IMG/VR virus record: IMGVR_UViG_3300046001_000450
Coordinates: 1-30,581 of that record
Source: a virus
DNA length: 30,581 nucleotides
Reading direction: 5' to 3' (one strand)
Made by a program: the position numbers and the translations under genes. A model generated the notes under the pieces. That model ran no database searches and was not told the origin of the DNA. It worked only from the letters and a program-made list of their open reading frames with translations. This document shows positions 1-5,553 of the stretch, piece after piece. The stretch's first letter is position 1; each line of letters opens with the position of its first letter.

Positions 1-2
1 AA

Positions 3-194
3 AAACATTTTAATAAAGCAGTACGCAGACCGTTTTACGCATCAGACCTGCTGAAAATAATTCAATTTGAGGCACTTCTAACGTCCGTAGCGGCGTTTGA
101 TTTGAGCGAGGGTAGGCAGGTATCGGAAGTAGACAGAAAACGGCTTAAAACGGCTGTAGCCAGAATCAACGAAGCCGTTAGTTACATTAACTAG
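3..194 (+). CDS. Unknown protein, C-terminal part (5' truncated by window edge)
   Basis: An open frame runs from the first bases of the window to a TAG at 192-194, with no start codon needed because the gene begins outside. The 63 visible residues are mixed charged and helical, with a C-terminal stretch of Lys/Arg and Val/Ala (DRKRLKTAVARINEAV) typical of a small soluble helical protein. The stop is followed 9 bases later by the next ATG, preceded by AGGGGA, which fits the tightly packed + strand operon. I do not recognise the family. Being open over its whole visible length and sitting directly upstream of a well-positioned gene are the only support. Confidence 0.55.
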   Translation, partial: KHFNKAVRRPFYASDLLKIIQFEALLTSVAAFDLSEGRQVSEVDRKRLKTAVARINEAVSYIN

Positions 195-203
195 GGGAAA
201 CAT

Positions 204-392
204 ATGAAAACACCAAAAGAGTTAGATGTTTTACGTCGAGCAGTTTGGTTTGAGGATACGCCTGAGATTGTTGAGGACATGAAAGCTCAGGGGTTTCCGG
301 AGTGGTCTAGGCATTTGCACAAAATGAACATTTACCACAAGAATCTAATTGCTGAGATTCGTAAACTGCGTCGGGAATTAAAGGGGCAGTAA
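204..392 (+). CDS. Small unknown phage protein (62 aa)
   Basis: This is a 62-residue charged, Lys/Arg- and Glu-rich protein without signal peptide or membrane segment, so probably cytoplasmic. The ATG at 204 has an AGGGGA ribosome site at 193-198. The second half is likely one long helix ending in basic residues (AEIRKLRRELKGQ). Its TAA shares one base with the ATG of the next gene (TAATG), so the two are probably co-translated. The family is not recognised. A role in early host takeover or replication is only suggested by its position ahead of the helicase. Confidence 0.7.
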   Translation: MKTPKELDVLRRAVWFEDTPEIVEDMKAQGFPEWSRHLHKMNIYHKNLIAEIRKLRRELKGQ

Positions 393-673
393 TGACGATT
401 GAGCTAGCGAGAGGAGAGGCTGAGGAACTGCTAAATATTTTACGGATGGTGTACTCGAATCACGAACTAACGAAAGCCATCAGTAATCGGCTAGCTGGAG
501 ATGTGCTGATTGAGTTCCCACCTGAGCCTGTAGAGGAAAAGCCTGTTGCAGAGTGGAAAGAATTGTCTACGGCAGAGATTAAGGCACTCTGGAACGTAAC
601 GAAGAAACCTAGTGAATTTGCCAGTTTACTGCTGGCTAAAGTGAAGGAGAAGAACTATGAGTGGAGACAATAA
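392..673 (+). CDS. Unknown protein with W-x-x-L-(S/T)-x-x-E-I C-terminal module (93 aa)
   Basis: The start overlaps the previous stop (TAATG). The protein is acidic with no membrane segment. From about residue 54 it contains EWKELSTAEIKALW and it ends in a helix rich in KVKEKNYE. The same arrangement (KWQYLTETEI ... KLKEKNYD) ends the next protein, so the two share a C-terminal module of roughly 40-50 residues. Such W-x-x-L-T-x-x-E-I tails occur in many small phage hypothetical proteins (recalled, not searched). The codons for its tail contain AAGGAG, the ribosome site of the following gene, whose ATG at 657 lies inside this gene. Function unknown. Confidence 0.75.
   Translation: MTIELARGEAEELLNILRMVYSNHELTKAISNRLAGDVLIEFPPEPVEEKPVAEWKELSTAEIKALWNVTKKPSEFASLLLAKVKEKNYEWRQ
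643..660 (+). promoter_or_regulatory. Ribosome binding site built into the preceding gene's C-terminus (copy 1)
   Basis: The 18 bases GAAGGAGAAGAACTATGA encode the KEKNYE tail of the 392-673 protein. They also supply a strong Shine-Dalgarno (AAGGAG) and the ATG of the 657 gene. An identical 18-mer recurs at 965-982 and a near copy at 1171-1188. Confidence 0.75.
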
Positions 674-986
674 TCGGTATCCGGTGGCATGGGGTTTAAC
701 AAGTGAAGGCGATCACATCGAGAATGTTTACCTCAAACAACAAAATGTTGAAGAAGCAATGGAATACTTAAATAAAGAATATCCACGAAGGGTTAGGAAA
801 ATTGTCCCGCTTTACACTTTCCCGCCACAGCGAAAATGGCAGTATCTGACGGAGACGGAGATAGATGAAATCATTGCTCCTAGACCGGGGTTTAGTGAAA
901 ACGAGGACGAATGCGCTGAGTATGATCGTGCTTTGAAAGTTGCGTTGGACATTGAAGCTAAGTTGAAGGAGAAGAACTATGACTGA
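657..986 (+). CDS. Unknown protein with PLYTFPPQR and W-x-x-L-T-x-x-E-I motifs (109 aa)
   Basis: The start ATG lies 17 bases before the end of the previous gene and behind AAGGAG. Around residues 50-72 the protein has VPLYTFPPQRKWQYLTETEI. I recall similar PLYT-x-PP-(Q/K)R-x-W-x-x-LT-x-x-EI strings in many phage hypothetical proteins with no assigned function. The C-terminal helix ends in EAKLKEKNYD, matching the previous protein, which suggests duplication of a tail module. No catalytic motif, signal peptide or membrane segment is visible. It is probably a small cytoplasmic accessory protein; function unknown. Confidence 0.75.
   Translation: MSGDNNRYPVAWGLTSEGDHIENVYLKQQNVEEAMEYLNKEYPRRVRKIVPLYTFPPQRKWQYLTETEIDEIIAPRPGFSENEDECAEYDRALKVALDIEAKLKEKNYD
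965..982 (+). promoter_or_regulatory. Ribosome binding site built into the preceding gene's C-terminus (copy 2)
   Basis: This is an exact 18-base copy of 643-660, again encoding the KEKNY tail while providing AAGGAG and the ATG (979) of the DUF3310 gene. A diverged third copy at 1171-1188 (AAGGAGAAGAATAATGAG) starts the helicase gene. Confidence 0.75.
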
Positions 987-1194
987 CATGGTGAATCATC
1001 CACCGCACTACAACACGGGCGGGATTGAGGCGATTGACTACATTGAAGCGAAGCAGTTGGACTTTCATCTTGGGAACGCAGTCAAGTACATCAGCAGAGC
1101 CGAACACAAAGGAACGTATACGCAAGACTTACAAAAAGCGATATGGTATTTGAATCGTGCCATTGAAGCTAAGGAGAAGAATAATGAGTCTTGA
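979..1194 (+). CDS. DUF3310 family protein (SaV-like)
   Basis: This 71-residue protein has the full DUF3310 signature: VNHPPHY near the N-terminus, GGIEAIDYIEA, then GNAVKYISRAEHKG and a terminal DLQKAIWYLNRAIE helix. The family is common in tailed phages. T7 gp1.7, which contains a related domain, has been linked to nucleotide kinase activity, so a role in nucleotide metabolism or phage DNA synthesis is plausible but not shown here. The start is fixed by AAGGAG at 967-972 and overlaps the previous stop. Its last codons hold the ribosome site of the helicase gene. Length is normal for the minimal domain. Confidence 0.88.
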   Translation: MTDMVNHPPHYNTGGIEAIDYIEAKQLDFHLGNAVKYISRAEHKGTYTQDLQKAIWYLNRAIEAKEKNNES

Positions 1195-2188
1195 GACAAG
1201 AGCGATAGAACTAGACGAGGCTAGGAAGGCTCGAATCCTAAAGTCAGAGAGTATTGACGTTGAGAAGTATCTACATTCTAACGACGTAACGATACGGGTT
1301 AAGAAGGCTTCTGATTGGCTAGACTCCATCAAAGAGGCTTACCTATCGGAAACGGTAGAGAAGAAAGTCGTTATGCCTTGGACTAAGACGCATGATTCTT
1401 TTGCCTATCGTGAGGGTGAAGTAACTGTCTACGCAGGTTCTAACGGTGGTGGTAAGTCGCTTATCACGGGTCAGATAGCGTTGAGTCTGGTTAAGCAGGG
1501 TCAGTCAGTCTGCATAGCGTCGTTTGAGATGAAGCCTGAACGGACGTTACAGAGGATGCTTAGACAGTTCTCCGGGGAATCGTTGGATGATCCGTTGACT
1601 CACGACAGGGCAGGATTTATCACGAAGATGGTTGACCGGATGGACAAGTTTCTATCCGACAAGATGTACCTTTACGACCAGCAGGGGACTACTACGCCGG
1701 AGAAGGTGATTGCTATGTCGAGATATTGCGCTGTAGAGCTAAAGGTCAAGCACATCGTTATCGACAGCCTGATGAAGTGCGTCAAGAACGAGGATGACTT
1801 CAACGGTCAGAAGTCGTTTATCGACGAGCTAACGGCTTTGGCTAGGGATCACAACGTACACATCCACCTAGTCCACCATATCAGGAAGCAGCAGACGGAC
1901 GAGACACAGCCGAACAAGAACGACCTCAAAGGGTCAGGGAGTATCTCGGATCAGGTGGATAACGTCTTTTTGGTTTGGAGAAATAAGAAAAAAGAAAACC
2001 AGAAGAACCGGGGTGAAGTGATAGACGAGACTCAGCCAGATACCTTCCTAATGTGCGAGAAGCAGAGGAACGGGGATGGTACTGAGTGGTACGGACTCTG
2101 GTACGACAGCCTAAGTCAGCAGTTTGTTGAGAGGATAGGGGCGAGAATTGACTTTGATAATAAGGGATCATTTTCGGGGGTAATGTGA
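1184..2188 (+). CDS. DnaB/Twinkle-type replicative DNA helicase (RecA-fold core only)
   Basis: Likely hexameric 5'-3' helicase for phage replication. Using the ATG at 1184 it has 334 residues. The motifs are Walker A AGSNGGGKS (about 84-92), the DnaB-like catalytic-Glu segment SFEMKPE (113-119), Walker B HIVIDSL (190-196), HLVHHIRK (228-235), and the arginine-finger region GSGSISDQVDNVFLVWRN. About 65 residues precede the core, so there is no room for a primase or a full DnaB N-terminal domain, and no primase is visible in the window. An in-frame ATG at 1157 exists, but 1184 sits 7 bases after AAGGAGA and is preferred. The last two codons (ATG TGA) overlap both following starts. Confidence 0.88.
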   Translation: MSLETRAIELDEARKARILKSESIDVEKYLHSNDVTIRVKKASDWLDSIKEAYLSETVEKKVVMPWTKTHDSFAYREGEVTVYAGSNGGGKSLITGQIALSLVKQGQSVCIASFEMKPERTLQRMLRQFSGESLDDPLTHDRAGFITKMVDRMDKFLSDKMYLYDQQGTTTPEKVIAMSRYCAVELKVKHIVIDSLMKCVKNEDDFNGQKSFIDELTALARDHNVHIHLVHHIRKQQTDETQPNKNDLKGSGSISDQVDNVFLVWRNKKKENQKNRGEVIDETQPDTFLMCEKQRNGDGTEWYGLWYDSLSQQFVERIGARIDFDNKGSFSGVM

Positions 2189-2994
2189 ATGAGTTGGCTC
2201 TTTTCGCGGGTGCTGGTGGAGGAATACTTGGGGGAAAGTTGCTCGGATGGAGAACCGTCTGTGCAGTTGAATGGGAACCCTACCCAGCTAGCGTACTTGT
2301 CGCAAGACAAAATGACGGACTTCTCCCGGCTTTCCCGATTTGGGATGACGTTCAAACCTTTGACGGAAAACCGTGGCGAGGAATTGTTGACGTTGTATCT
2401 GGCGGGTTTCCATGCCAAGACATCAGTTCAGCCGGAAAAGGCGCAGGAATTGATGGAGAACGATCTGGGATGTGGCGAGAAATGGCGAGGATCATTCACG
2501 AAGTACGACCTAGATTCGCGTTCGTGGAAAACTCACCAATGCTCACTAGTCGGGGACTTGGAACCGTTCTTGGAGACTTGGCCTCGATGGGGTTTGATGC
2601 GAAATGGGGAGTGTTGGGAGCAGCCGACGTTGGAGCAAACCATCAGAGGGACAGAATCTGGATCGTTGCAAAAAATGTGGTCGACTCCAATAGCACAAGA
2701 TGCAAAACACAGTGGATACGCGAAAACAGGACCGGGGAAAGCGAACAAATTGAGTTACGAAGTAATAAAATTTCCGACTCCAACGTGTCACAACAGCAAG
2801 GAGGAAGCGTTCCCATCGGAGTACAACAGAAAGACTCCTTCGCTAGCGACTCATGCTGGTGGGAAACTGAACCCAACGTGGGTAGAGTGGCTGATGGGGT
2901 GGCCTCTAGAGTGGACAGACTTAAAGCCATTGGAAACGGACAAGTCCCATTATGTGCAGCAGAAGCATGGAGAATCCTAAGTGGAGGAGCATAG
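2185..2994 (+). CDS. DNA cytosine-C5 methyltransferase
   Basis: Predicted to transfer a methyl group from SAM to cytosine C5 in DNA, probably protecting phage DNA from host restriction. Motifs over 269 residues: I (LFAGAGGG, 6-13), IV with nucleophile (GFPCQDIS, Cys77), VI (VENSP, 114-118, ENS instead of the commoner ENV), VIII (HQRDRIWIVA, 153-162) and X (RLKAIGNGQVP, 245-255). The target-recognition stretch between VIII and X is short, so the enzyme is compact. The only usable start is GTG at 2185, overlapping the helicase stop; a TAA lies just upstream in frame. Almost the whole gene is shared with a second open frame (2189-2980). Target sequence cannot be predicted. Confidence 0.88.
   Translation: MNELALFAGAGGGILGGKLLGWRTVCAVEWEPYPASVLVARQNDGLLPAFPIWDDVQTFDGKPWRGIVDVVSGGFPCQDISSAGKGAGIDGERSGMWREMARIIHEVRPRFAFVENSPMLTSRGLGTVLGDLASMGFDAKWGVLGAADVGANHQRDRIWIVAKNVVDSNSTRCKTQWIRENRTGESEQIELRSNKISDSNVSQQQGGSVPIGVQQKDSFASDSCWWETEPNVGRVADGVASRVDRLKAIGNGQVPLCAAEAWRILSGGA
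2189..2980 (+). CDS. Second protein encoded in the +1 frame of the methyltransferase gene (263 aa)
   Basis: An ATG at 2189, 8 bases after a GGGGG run, opens a 263-codon frame lying entirely inside the C5-methyltransferase gene. It has its own ordered motifs: FHAKTS (74-79, same DNA as PCQDIS), KYDLDSRSWKT (105-115), ETWPRWGLMRNGECWEQP (129-146), two related blocks WSTPIAQDAK (164-173) and FPTPTCHNSK (195-204), LNPTWVEWLMGWP (227-239) and EWTDLKPL (241-248, same DNA as the GNGQ region). I recall the same motif series in phage and metagenome hypothetical proteins, so this is probably a real protein family. No function is known to me. The alternative is a long shadow frame kept open by the methyltransferase sequence. 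Confidence 0.6.
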   Translation: MSWLFSRVLVEEYLGESCSDGEPSVQLNGNPTQLAYLSQDKMTDFSRLSRFGMTFKPLTENRGEELLTLYLAGFHAKTSVQPEKAQELMENDLGCGEKWRGSFTKYDLDSRSWKTHQCSLVGDLEPFLETWPRWGLMRNGECWEQPTLEQTIRGTESGSLQKMWSTPIAQDAKHSGYAKTGPGKANKLSYEVIKFPTPTCHNSKEEAFPSEYNRKTPSLATHAGGKLNPTWVEWLMGWPLEWTDLKPLETDKSHYVQQKHGES

Positions 2995-3166
2995 GCACAA
3001 ATGCGAAGTAAGACAGGTGCTAGCTTGGCGTACAGAAGACAGGGGCAAGGCAATGGACTATTTGGCTAGAGTCAAGGGTGACAGGCGGGAGAAGCTAGAG
3101 AAGGATTGCCGAGACCAATGGGAACGGGGAAACCGTGGCAAATGGGAGGATTGGCGTGGTCTATAA
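2981..3166 (+). CDS. Small basic unknown protein (61 aa)
   Basis: The GTG start at 2981 follows directly on the TAA of the 2189 frame and has GGAGA at 2969-2973. The product is strongly charged, with ARVKGDRREKLEKDCRDQW followed by GNRGKWEDWRG. Similar endings (R-x-x-x-E-x-x-C-R-x-Q-W-x-x-G-N-R-G-x-W-x-D-W) occur in small phage proteins next to nuclease or replication genes (recalled). No transmembrane or enzyme motif is seen. Its end overlaps the following nuclease start. A nucleic-acid-binding role is possible from the charge pattern but is inference. Confidence 0.65.
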   Translation: MEEHRHKCEVRQVLAWRTEDRGKAMDYLARVKGDRREKLEKDCRDQWERGNRGKWEDWRGL

Positions 3167-3434
3167 ACGGGTGGATTCTAATCAAGTGCAAATCGTGAAA
3201 GAGCTAAGACGCTTGGGGATGGAAGTCGAGCATCTGCATAGCGTAGGCAAAGGCTGTCCTGACATTCTGGTGGGATACCGGGGCAAAAACTGTCTGCTAG
3301 AGATAAAGAAGGACGATAAGGCCAAGCTGACACCGGATCAGGTGCTATGGCATCACAGTTGGAAAGGTCAGGTAGCTGTTGTCACTAACGTAATTGATGC
3401 GGTTAAAGCGGTGAAAGAGGTTTGCCGGGAATAG
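3156..3434 (+). CDS. VRR-NUC/Holliday-junction-resolvase-like PD-(D/E)xK nuclease
   Basis: This 92-residue protein fits the small phage VRR-NUC-like nuclease fold. It has an N-terminal helix, then GKGCPDILVGYRGKNCLLEIKKDD holding Asp36 of the PD motif and the E49-x-K51 pair, followed by KLTPDQVLWHHSWKGQVAVV, the usual C-terminal strand-helix part. Such proteins are predicted metal-dependent nucleases acting in recombination or on branched DNA. GTG at 3156 is chosen because GGGAGGA lies 6 bases upstream; a GTG at 3135 in the same frame would add 7 residues. It is the last gene before a ~120-base gap, so it may end a transcription unit. Confidence 0.8.
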   Translation: MVYKRVDSNQVQIVKELRRLGMEVEHLHSVGKGCPDILVGYRGKNCLLEIKKDDKAKLTPDQVLWHHSWKGQVAVVTNVIDAVKAVKEVCRE

Positions 3435-3552
3435 GTTTTATCTATCAAAAATAGCGTTTCTCGATAGAAATTATTTAGTTTACCGATGGAAACCTTTTGT
3501 GAGAGTATCTGTCCATACCGCAGCACACAGCGGGATGACTAAGGGGAACGAG
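3435..3552 (+). other. AT-rich intergenic gap, possible regulatory region
   Basis: This is the longest non-coding stretch in the window (118 bases). TCTATC (3441-3446) and GATAGA (3463-3468) form a 6-base inverted repeat around a 16-base AT-rich loop. A weaker CCGC/GCGG pair lies in the second half. The flanking sequence is rich in T and A runs, unlike the coding neighbours. A promoter or operator is plausible, but I see no convincing paired -35 and -10 elements. Confidence 0.35.
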
Positions 3553-3756
3553 ATGATGATTACAGAGAAAACGATTCGCGGTGACAGCCAATGGGTCAAG
3601 ATTACTCGTGACAACAAGAACCGCACATTCACATTTGCTCGTGGTTACGCTGGTCAGTATCAAGCACACGATATTTCTAAACTGCCATTTAAGTGGATTG
3701 CAAACTGGACTGAAGCAATCGACCATGCGAATCACACAATAGCAACATACGCTTAA
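3553..3756 (+). CDS. Small unknown protein (67 aa)
   Basis: ATG at 3553 is chosen over an upstream in-frame GTG at 3499 because AAGGGGA (3541-3547) is correctly placed before it. The product is basic and aromatic-rich, with DSQWVKITRDNKNRTFTF, suggesting a short beta-strand domain, then a helix ending in ATYA. There is no membrane segment and I do not recognise a family. It begins a new unit after the 118-base gap and is followed by a GAAA-loop hairpin. Confidence 0.65.
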   Translation: MMITEKTIRGDSQWVKITRDNKNRTFTFARGYAGQYQAHDISKLPFKWIANWTEAIDHANHTIATYA

Positions 3757-3763
3757 TCAACCA

Positions 3764-3781
3764 GCCGGGGGAAACCCCGGC
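3764..3781 (+). other. Stem-loop with GAAA tetraloop between genes
   Basis: GCCGGGG, GAAA, CCCCGGC is a perfect 7-base G/C-only stem closed by a GNRA-type tetraloop, in the 41-base gap after the 3553 gene. It lacks a following T-run (next bases GTTCTAGGGG), so it is not a standard intrinsic terminator. It could act as an RNA-stabilising or attenuating element just ahead of the ribosome site of the 3798 gene. Confidence 0.6.
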
Positions 3782-3797
3782 GTTCTAGGGGAGCAAC

Positions 3798-3986
3798 ATG
3801 GAATCAATCAAGATCGAAGGTGTAGAGCAGCATCAAGGCATTTACGTTGACACCATAGGCGAGAATGTCTGGGTAAACATCATAGTCCGCAACGGTAGTG
3901 CCAATCTCTGCATAACTCCGGAGAACGCTGAGAAGTTGGTTGAGGCATTGCGAATCGCTATCGTAGAGGCATCCCATGAAGATTGA
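3798..3986 (+). CDS. Small unknown protein (62 aa)
   Basis: The ATG at 3798 is preceded by AGGGGA (3788-3793). The 62-residue protein looks like a small alpha/beta domain: strands VDTIGENVWVNIIVRNG, then SANLCITPENAEKLVEALRIAIVEA, a likely helix. No catalytic residues are evident. The C-terminus overlaps the next start by 11 bases. Family not recognised. Confidence 0.7.
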   Translation: MESIKIEGVEQHQGIYVDTIGENVWVNIIVRNGSANLCITPENAEKLVEALRIAIVEASHED

Positions 3987-4302
3987 TCCATACGAGGCAA
4001 TCGATTTTATTTTTAACAACTCTACGGCTTACGCTGAGGCTAAGGCTGAGGTAACGTACCTTGAGGAGTTTCGTAAGAGCAAGAAGGCGATCTTATTCTC
4101 ACAGGCTATCGGGAATACGGTAGCTGATCGTGAAAATCAGGCCTATGCTCATCCAGAGTATCAAACTGTATTAGATGGCCTTAGAGATGCTGTAGCGGTT
4201 GCTGAGGCATTGAGGTGGAAACTTATATCCAAGCAAGCCACAATCGACGTATGGCGGTCTCAGGAGGCTTCTAATCGGGCTATGGACAGAAACACTCAAT
4301 AG
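3976..4302 (+). CDS. Unknown helical protein (108 aa)
   Basis: The start ATG lies inside the end of the previous gene. The protein is Ala-, Glu- and Lys-rich and probably mostly helical: AEAKAEVTYLEEFRKSKKAILF, then DGLRDAVAVAEALRWKLISKQATIDVWRSQEASNR. In length and in the pattern of long amphipathic helices ending in I-D-x-W-R it resembles small phage proteins of unknown function placed near Ref/NinG-type nucleases (recalled), as here. No membrane segment. Function unknown. Confidence 0.7.
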   Translation: MKIDPYEAIDFIFNNSTAYAEAKAEVTYLEEFRKSKKAILFSQAIGNTVADRENQAYAHPEYQTVLDGLRDAVAVAEALRWKLISKQATIDVWRSQEASNRAMDRNTQ

Positions 4303-4311
4303 GGGATAGAC

Positions 4312-4506
4312 ATGGAATACACAATACCAGACGATAGTAATTTGGCACAATGTGAGTGGTGCGGTTGGGTAGTAGACTGGGATGAGGTTCCGAGGGCTAG
4401 GGACTTATCCGGAGAGATCGTTACCTGCTGCGAGGAATGTAACGAGGGTGAGTCGTTTGTAAATTATCCGTCTAAGAGGTTTGCGCTTGCGGAAAAAAGA
4501 ACGTGA
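4312..4506 (+). CDS. Small zinc-ribbon protein (64 aa)
   Basis: Residues 14-17 give CEWC and residues 39-43 CCEEC, a spacing that can bind one zinc ion in a ribbon fold. The remainder is acidic. The ATG has AGGGGA upstream (4303-4308). Such mini zinc ribbons in phages often bind nucleic acid or a host protein, but nothing specific can be assigned. The last 20 bases overlap the TTG start of the following nuclease gene, consistent with coupled translation. Confidence 0.72.
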   Translation: MEYTIPDDSNLAQCEWCGWVVDWDEVPRARDLSGEIVTCCEECNEGESFVNYPSKRFALAEKRT

Positions 4507-4783
4507 ATTCTTATCCGAGATTGCTGACATAGGTTGCATATTATGTTACAAACTTGGATACGCAGGGACTCCTGCTGAGATTCATCATATTAGGGGGGTA
4601 GGGTTAGGACTGGGAGTCAGGAATTCTCATTCTAACGCTATCCCCCTTTGTCCTGAGCATCATAGGGGTAATACTGGGTATCACGGTTTGGGTCGTAAGG
4701 CATTTGAACGACGGTATTCCGTGACTGAATCTGAACTGCAAGACTTAGTTATGGAGTTGCTAAATGAAAAAGACGAAATCTGA
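4487..4783 (+). CDS. HNH nuclease, Ref (P1)-like recombination nuclease
   Basis: The 98-residue product has C17-x2-C20 (GCILC), EIHHIRG (31-37) and CPEHHRGNTGYHG (55-67), the Cys/His and HNH layout of the Ref/HNHc_6 type, followed by a helix that reads RKAFERRYSV. P1 Ref is a RecA-dependent nuclease active during recombination, so this protein may cleave recombination intermediates. No ATG exists near the start; TTG at 4487 is 7 bases after TAAGAGG, and TTG at 4481 is an alternative. The gene overlaps both neighbours. Confidence 0.8.
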   Translation: MRKKEREFLSEIADIGCILCYKLGYAGTPAEIHHIRGVGLGLGVRNSHSNAIPLCPEHHRGNTGYHGLGRKAFERRYSVTESELQDLVMELLNEKDEI

Positions 4784-4925
4784 AAAGAAGATGAGCAAGG
4801 TGTATAACGAATTCAAGGCCGGGACACTACATAGTGGCAAGGATGGGAAGGTTGTTACCAACAAGAAACAAGCAGTTGCAATTATGCTATCAGAAGGTGG
4901 CAAAGCAAAAAAGGCTAAGAAATGA
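4764..4925 (+). CDS. DUF6496-like small basic protein (53 aa)
   Basis: This short frame begins with ATG inside the end of the HNH gene. Its product starts MKKTKSEKKMSKVYNEFKAG and continues TLHSGKDGKVV, NKKQAVAIMLSEGG, then a Lys/Ala tail. The order basic head, F-K-x-G-x-L-H-S-G, K-Q-A-(I/V)-A-I-x-L-S-E is what I recall for DUF6496 phage proteins. Over a quarter of residues are Lys, so nucleic-acid binding is likely but untested. It ends by sharing ATGA with the next gene. Confidence 0.75.
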   Translation: MKKTKSEKKMSKVYNEFKAGTLHSGKDGKVVTNKKQAVAIMLSEGGKAKKAKK

Positions 4926-5074
4926 AGCCGGGGCTATACAGTAACATTGCAGCTAAACGGAAACGTATCGCTGAGGGTTCTGGCGAGAAGATGCGTAAGC
5001 CGGGAGCCAAAGGCGCACCAACAGCAGCAGCCTTCAAAGCAGCCGCTAAAACAGCCAAGCCGAGGAAAAAGTGA
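4922..5074 (+). CDS. Small very basic phage protein, GLYxNIxAKRKRI type (50 aa)
   Basis: ATG at 4922 overlaps the previous stop (ATGA). The product contains GLYSNIAAKRKRI, AEGSGEKMRKPGAKGAPT and a FKAAAKTAK tail. I recall this motif order in small proteins of many T7-like and cyanophage-like genomes, always without known function. It is almost entirely Lys/Arg/Ala/Gly, with no hydrophobic core, and probably binds DNA or packs with the genome. The stop overlaps the GTG of the next gene (GTGA). Confidence 0.78.
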   Translation: MKPGLYSNIAAKRKRIAEGSGEKMRKPGAKGAPTAAAFKAAAKTAKPRKK

Positions 5075-5553
5075 ATAATTGTCCTAAAGCCACCTACGAC
5101 ATTCTGTACAACCTGAAAAAGCGGGATTGGGCATTTAAGAATGTTGGTTATGGCCCTGCAAATCCAGAGGAACCTACAGATTTTTGGGATAAACGGGCTA
5201 AGGAGTGGAATACGACTCCTGAGAACGCTCAAACGATGCGCTGTGGCAACTGTTCAGCATTTATCCAGACTCCTGAGATGATGGAATGTATCGTCAAGGG
5301 AATTCAAGGCGAGGAATCGGACGCTGAGACCTATGCTAACGAGGTCGTTGACGAGGCTGATCTGGGCTATTGTGAGCTTTTCGAGTTCAAGTGTGCGGCT
5401 GACAGGACTTGTTCGGCATGGCTAGTAGGTGGCCCGATAACCGAGAAGATGACGGATCGGCAGAAAACGATGCTGAAGATGGCAAAGCGGGAATCTGAGA
5501 ACGAATACGGAGAAATGGAAGATGAAGAAAACTCCGGCATGGACGAGGACTGA
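5071..5553 (+). CDS. Cys-rich phage protein, possible metal or Fe-S binder (160 aa)
   Basis: The central part holds MRCGNCSAFI, MMECIV, GYCELFEFKCAADRTCSAWLVGGPI, that is, six or more conserved-looking cysteines within about 70 residues. It continues into an acidic C-terminal tail. The RCGNC ... GYC ... CAADRTC-x-AW order is familiar from phage hypothetical proteins, and the clustering fits a zinc or high-potential-iron-type site, which is inference. The GTG start overlaps the previous stop, and the tail overlaps the next gene by 32 bases. Function unknown. Confidence 0.75.
   Translation: MNNCPKATYDILYNLKKRDWAFKNVGYGPANPEEPTDFWDKRAKEWNTTPENAQTMRCGNCSAFIQTPEMMECIVKGIQGEESDAETYANEVVDEADLGYCELFEFKCAADRTCSAWLVGGPITEKMTDRQKTMLKMAKRESENEYGEMEDEENSGMDED

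Noticed and set aside
1157-1183. Upstream ATG start for the helicase
   Set aside because: No ribosome site there, while 1184 has AAGGAG at good spacing and matches the repeated junction element.
2643-3053. - strand frame opposite the methyltransferase
   Set aside because: Cys/Leu-rich with no recognisable motif; a third coding frame in this region is not supported.
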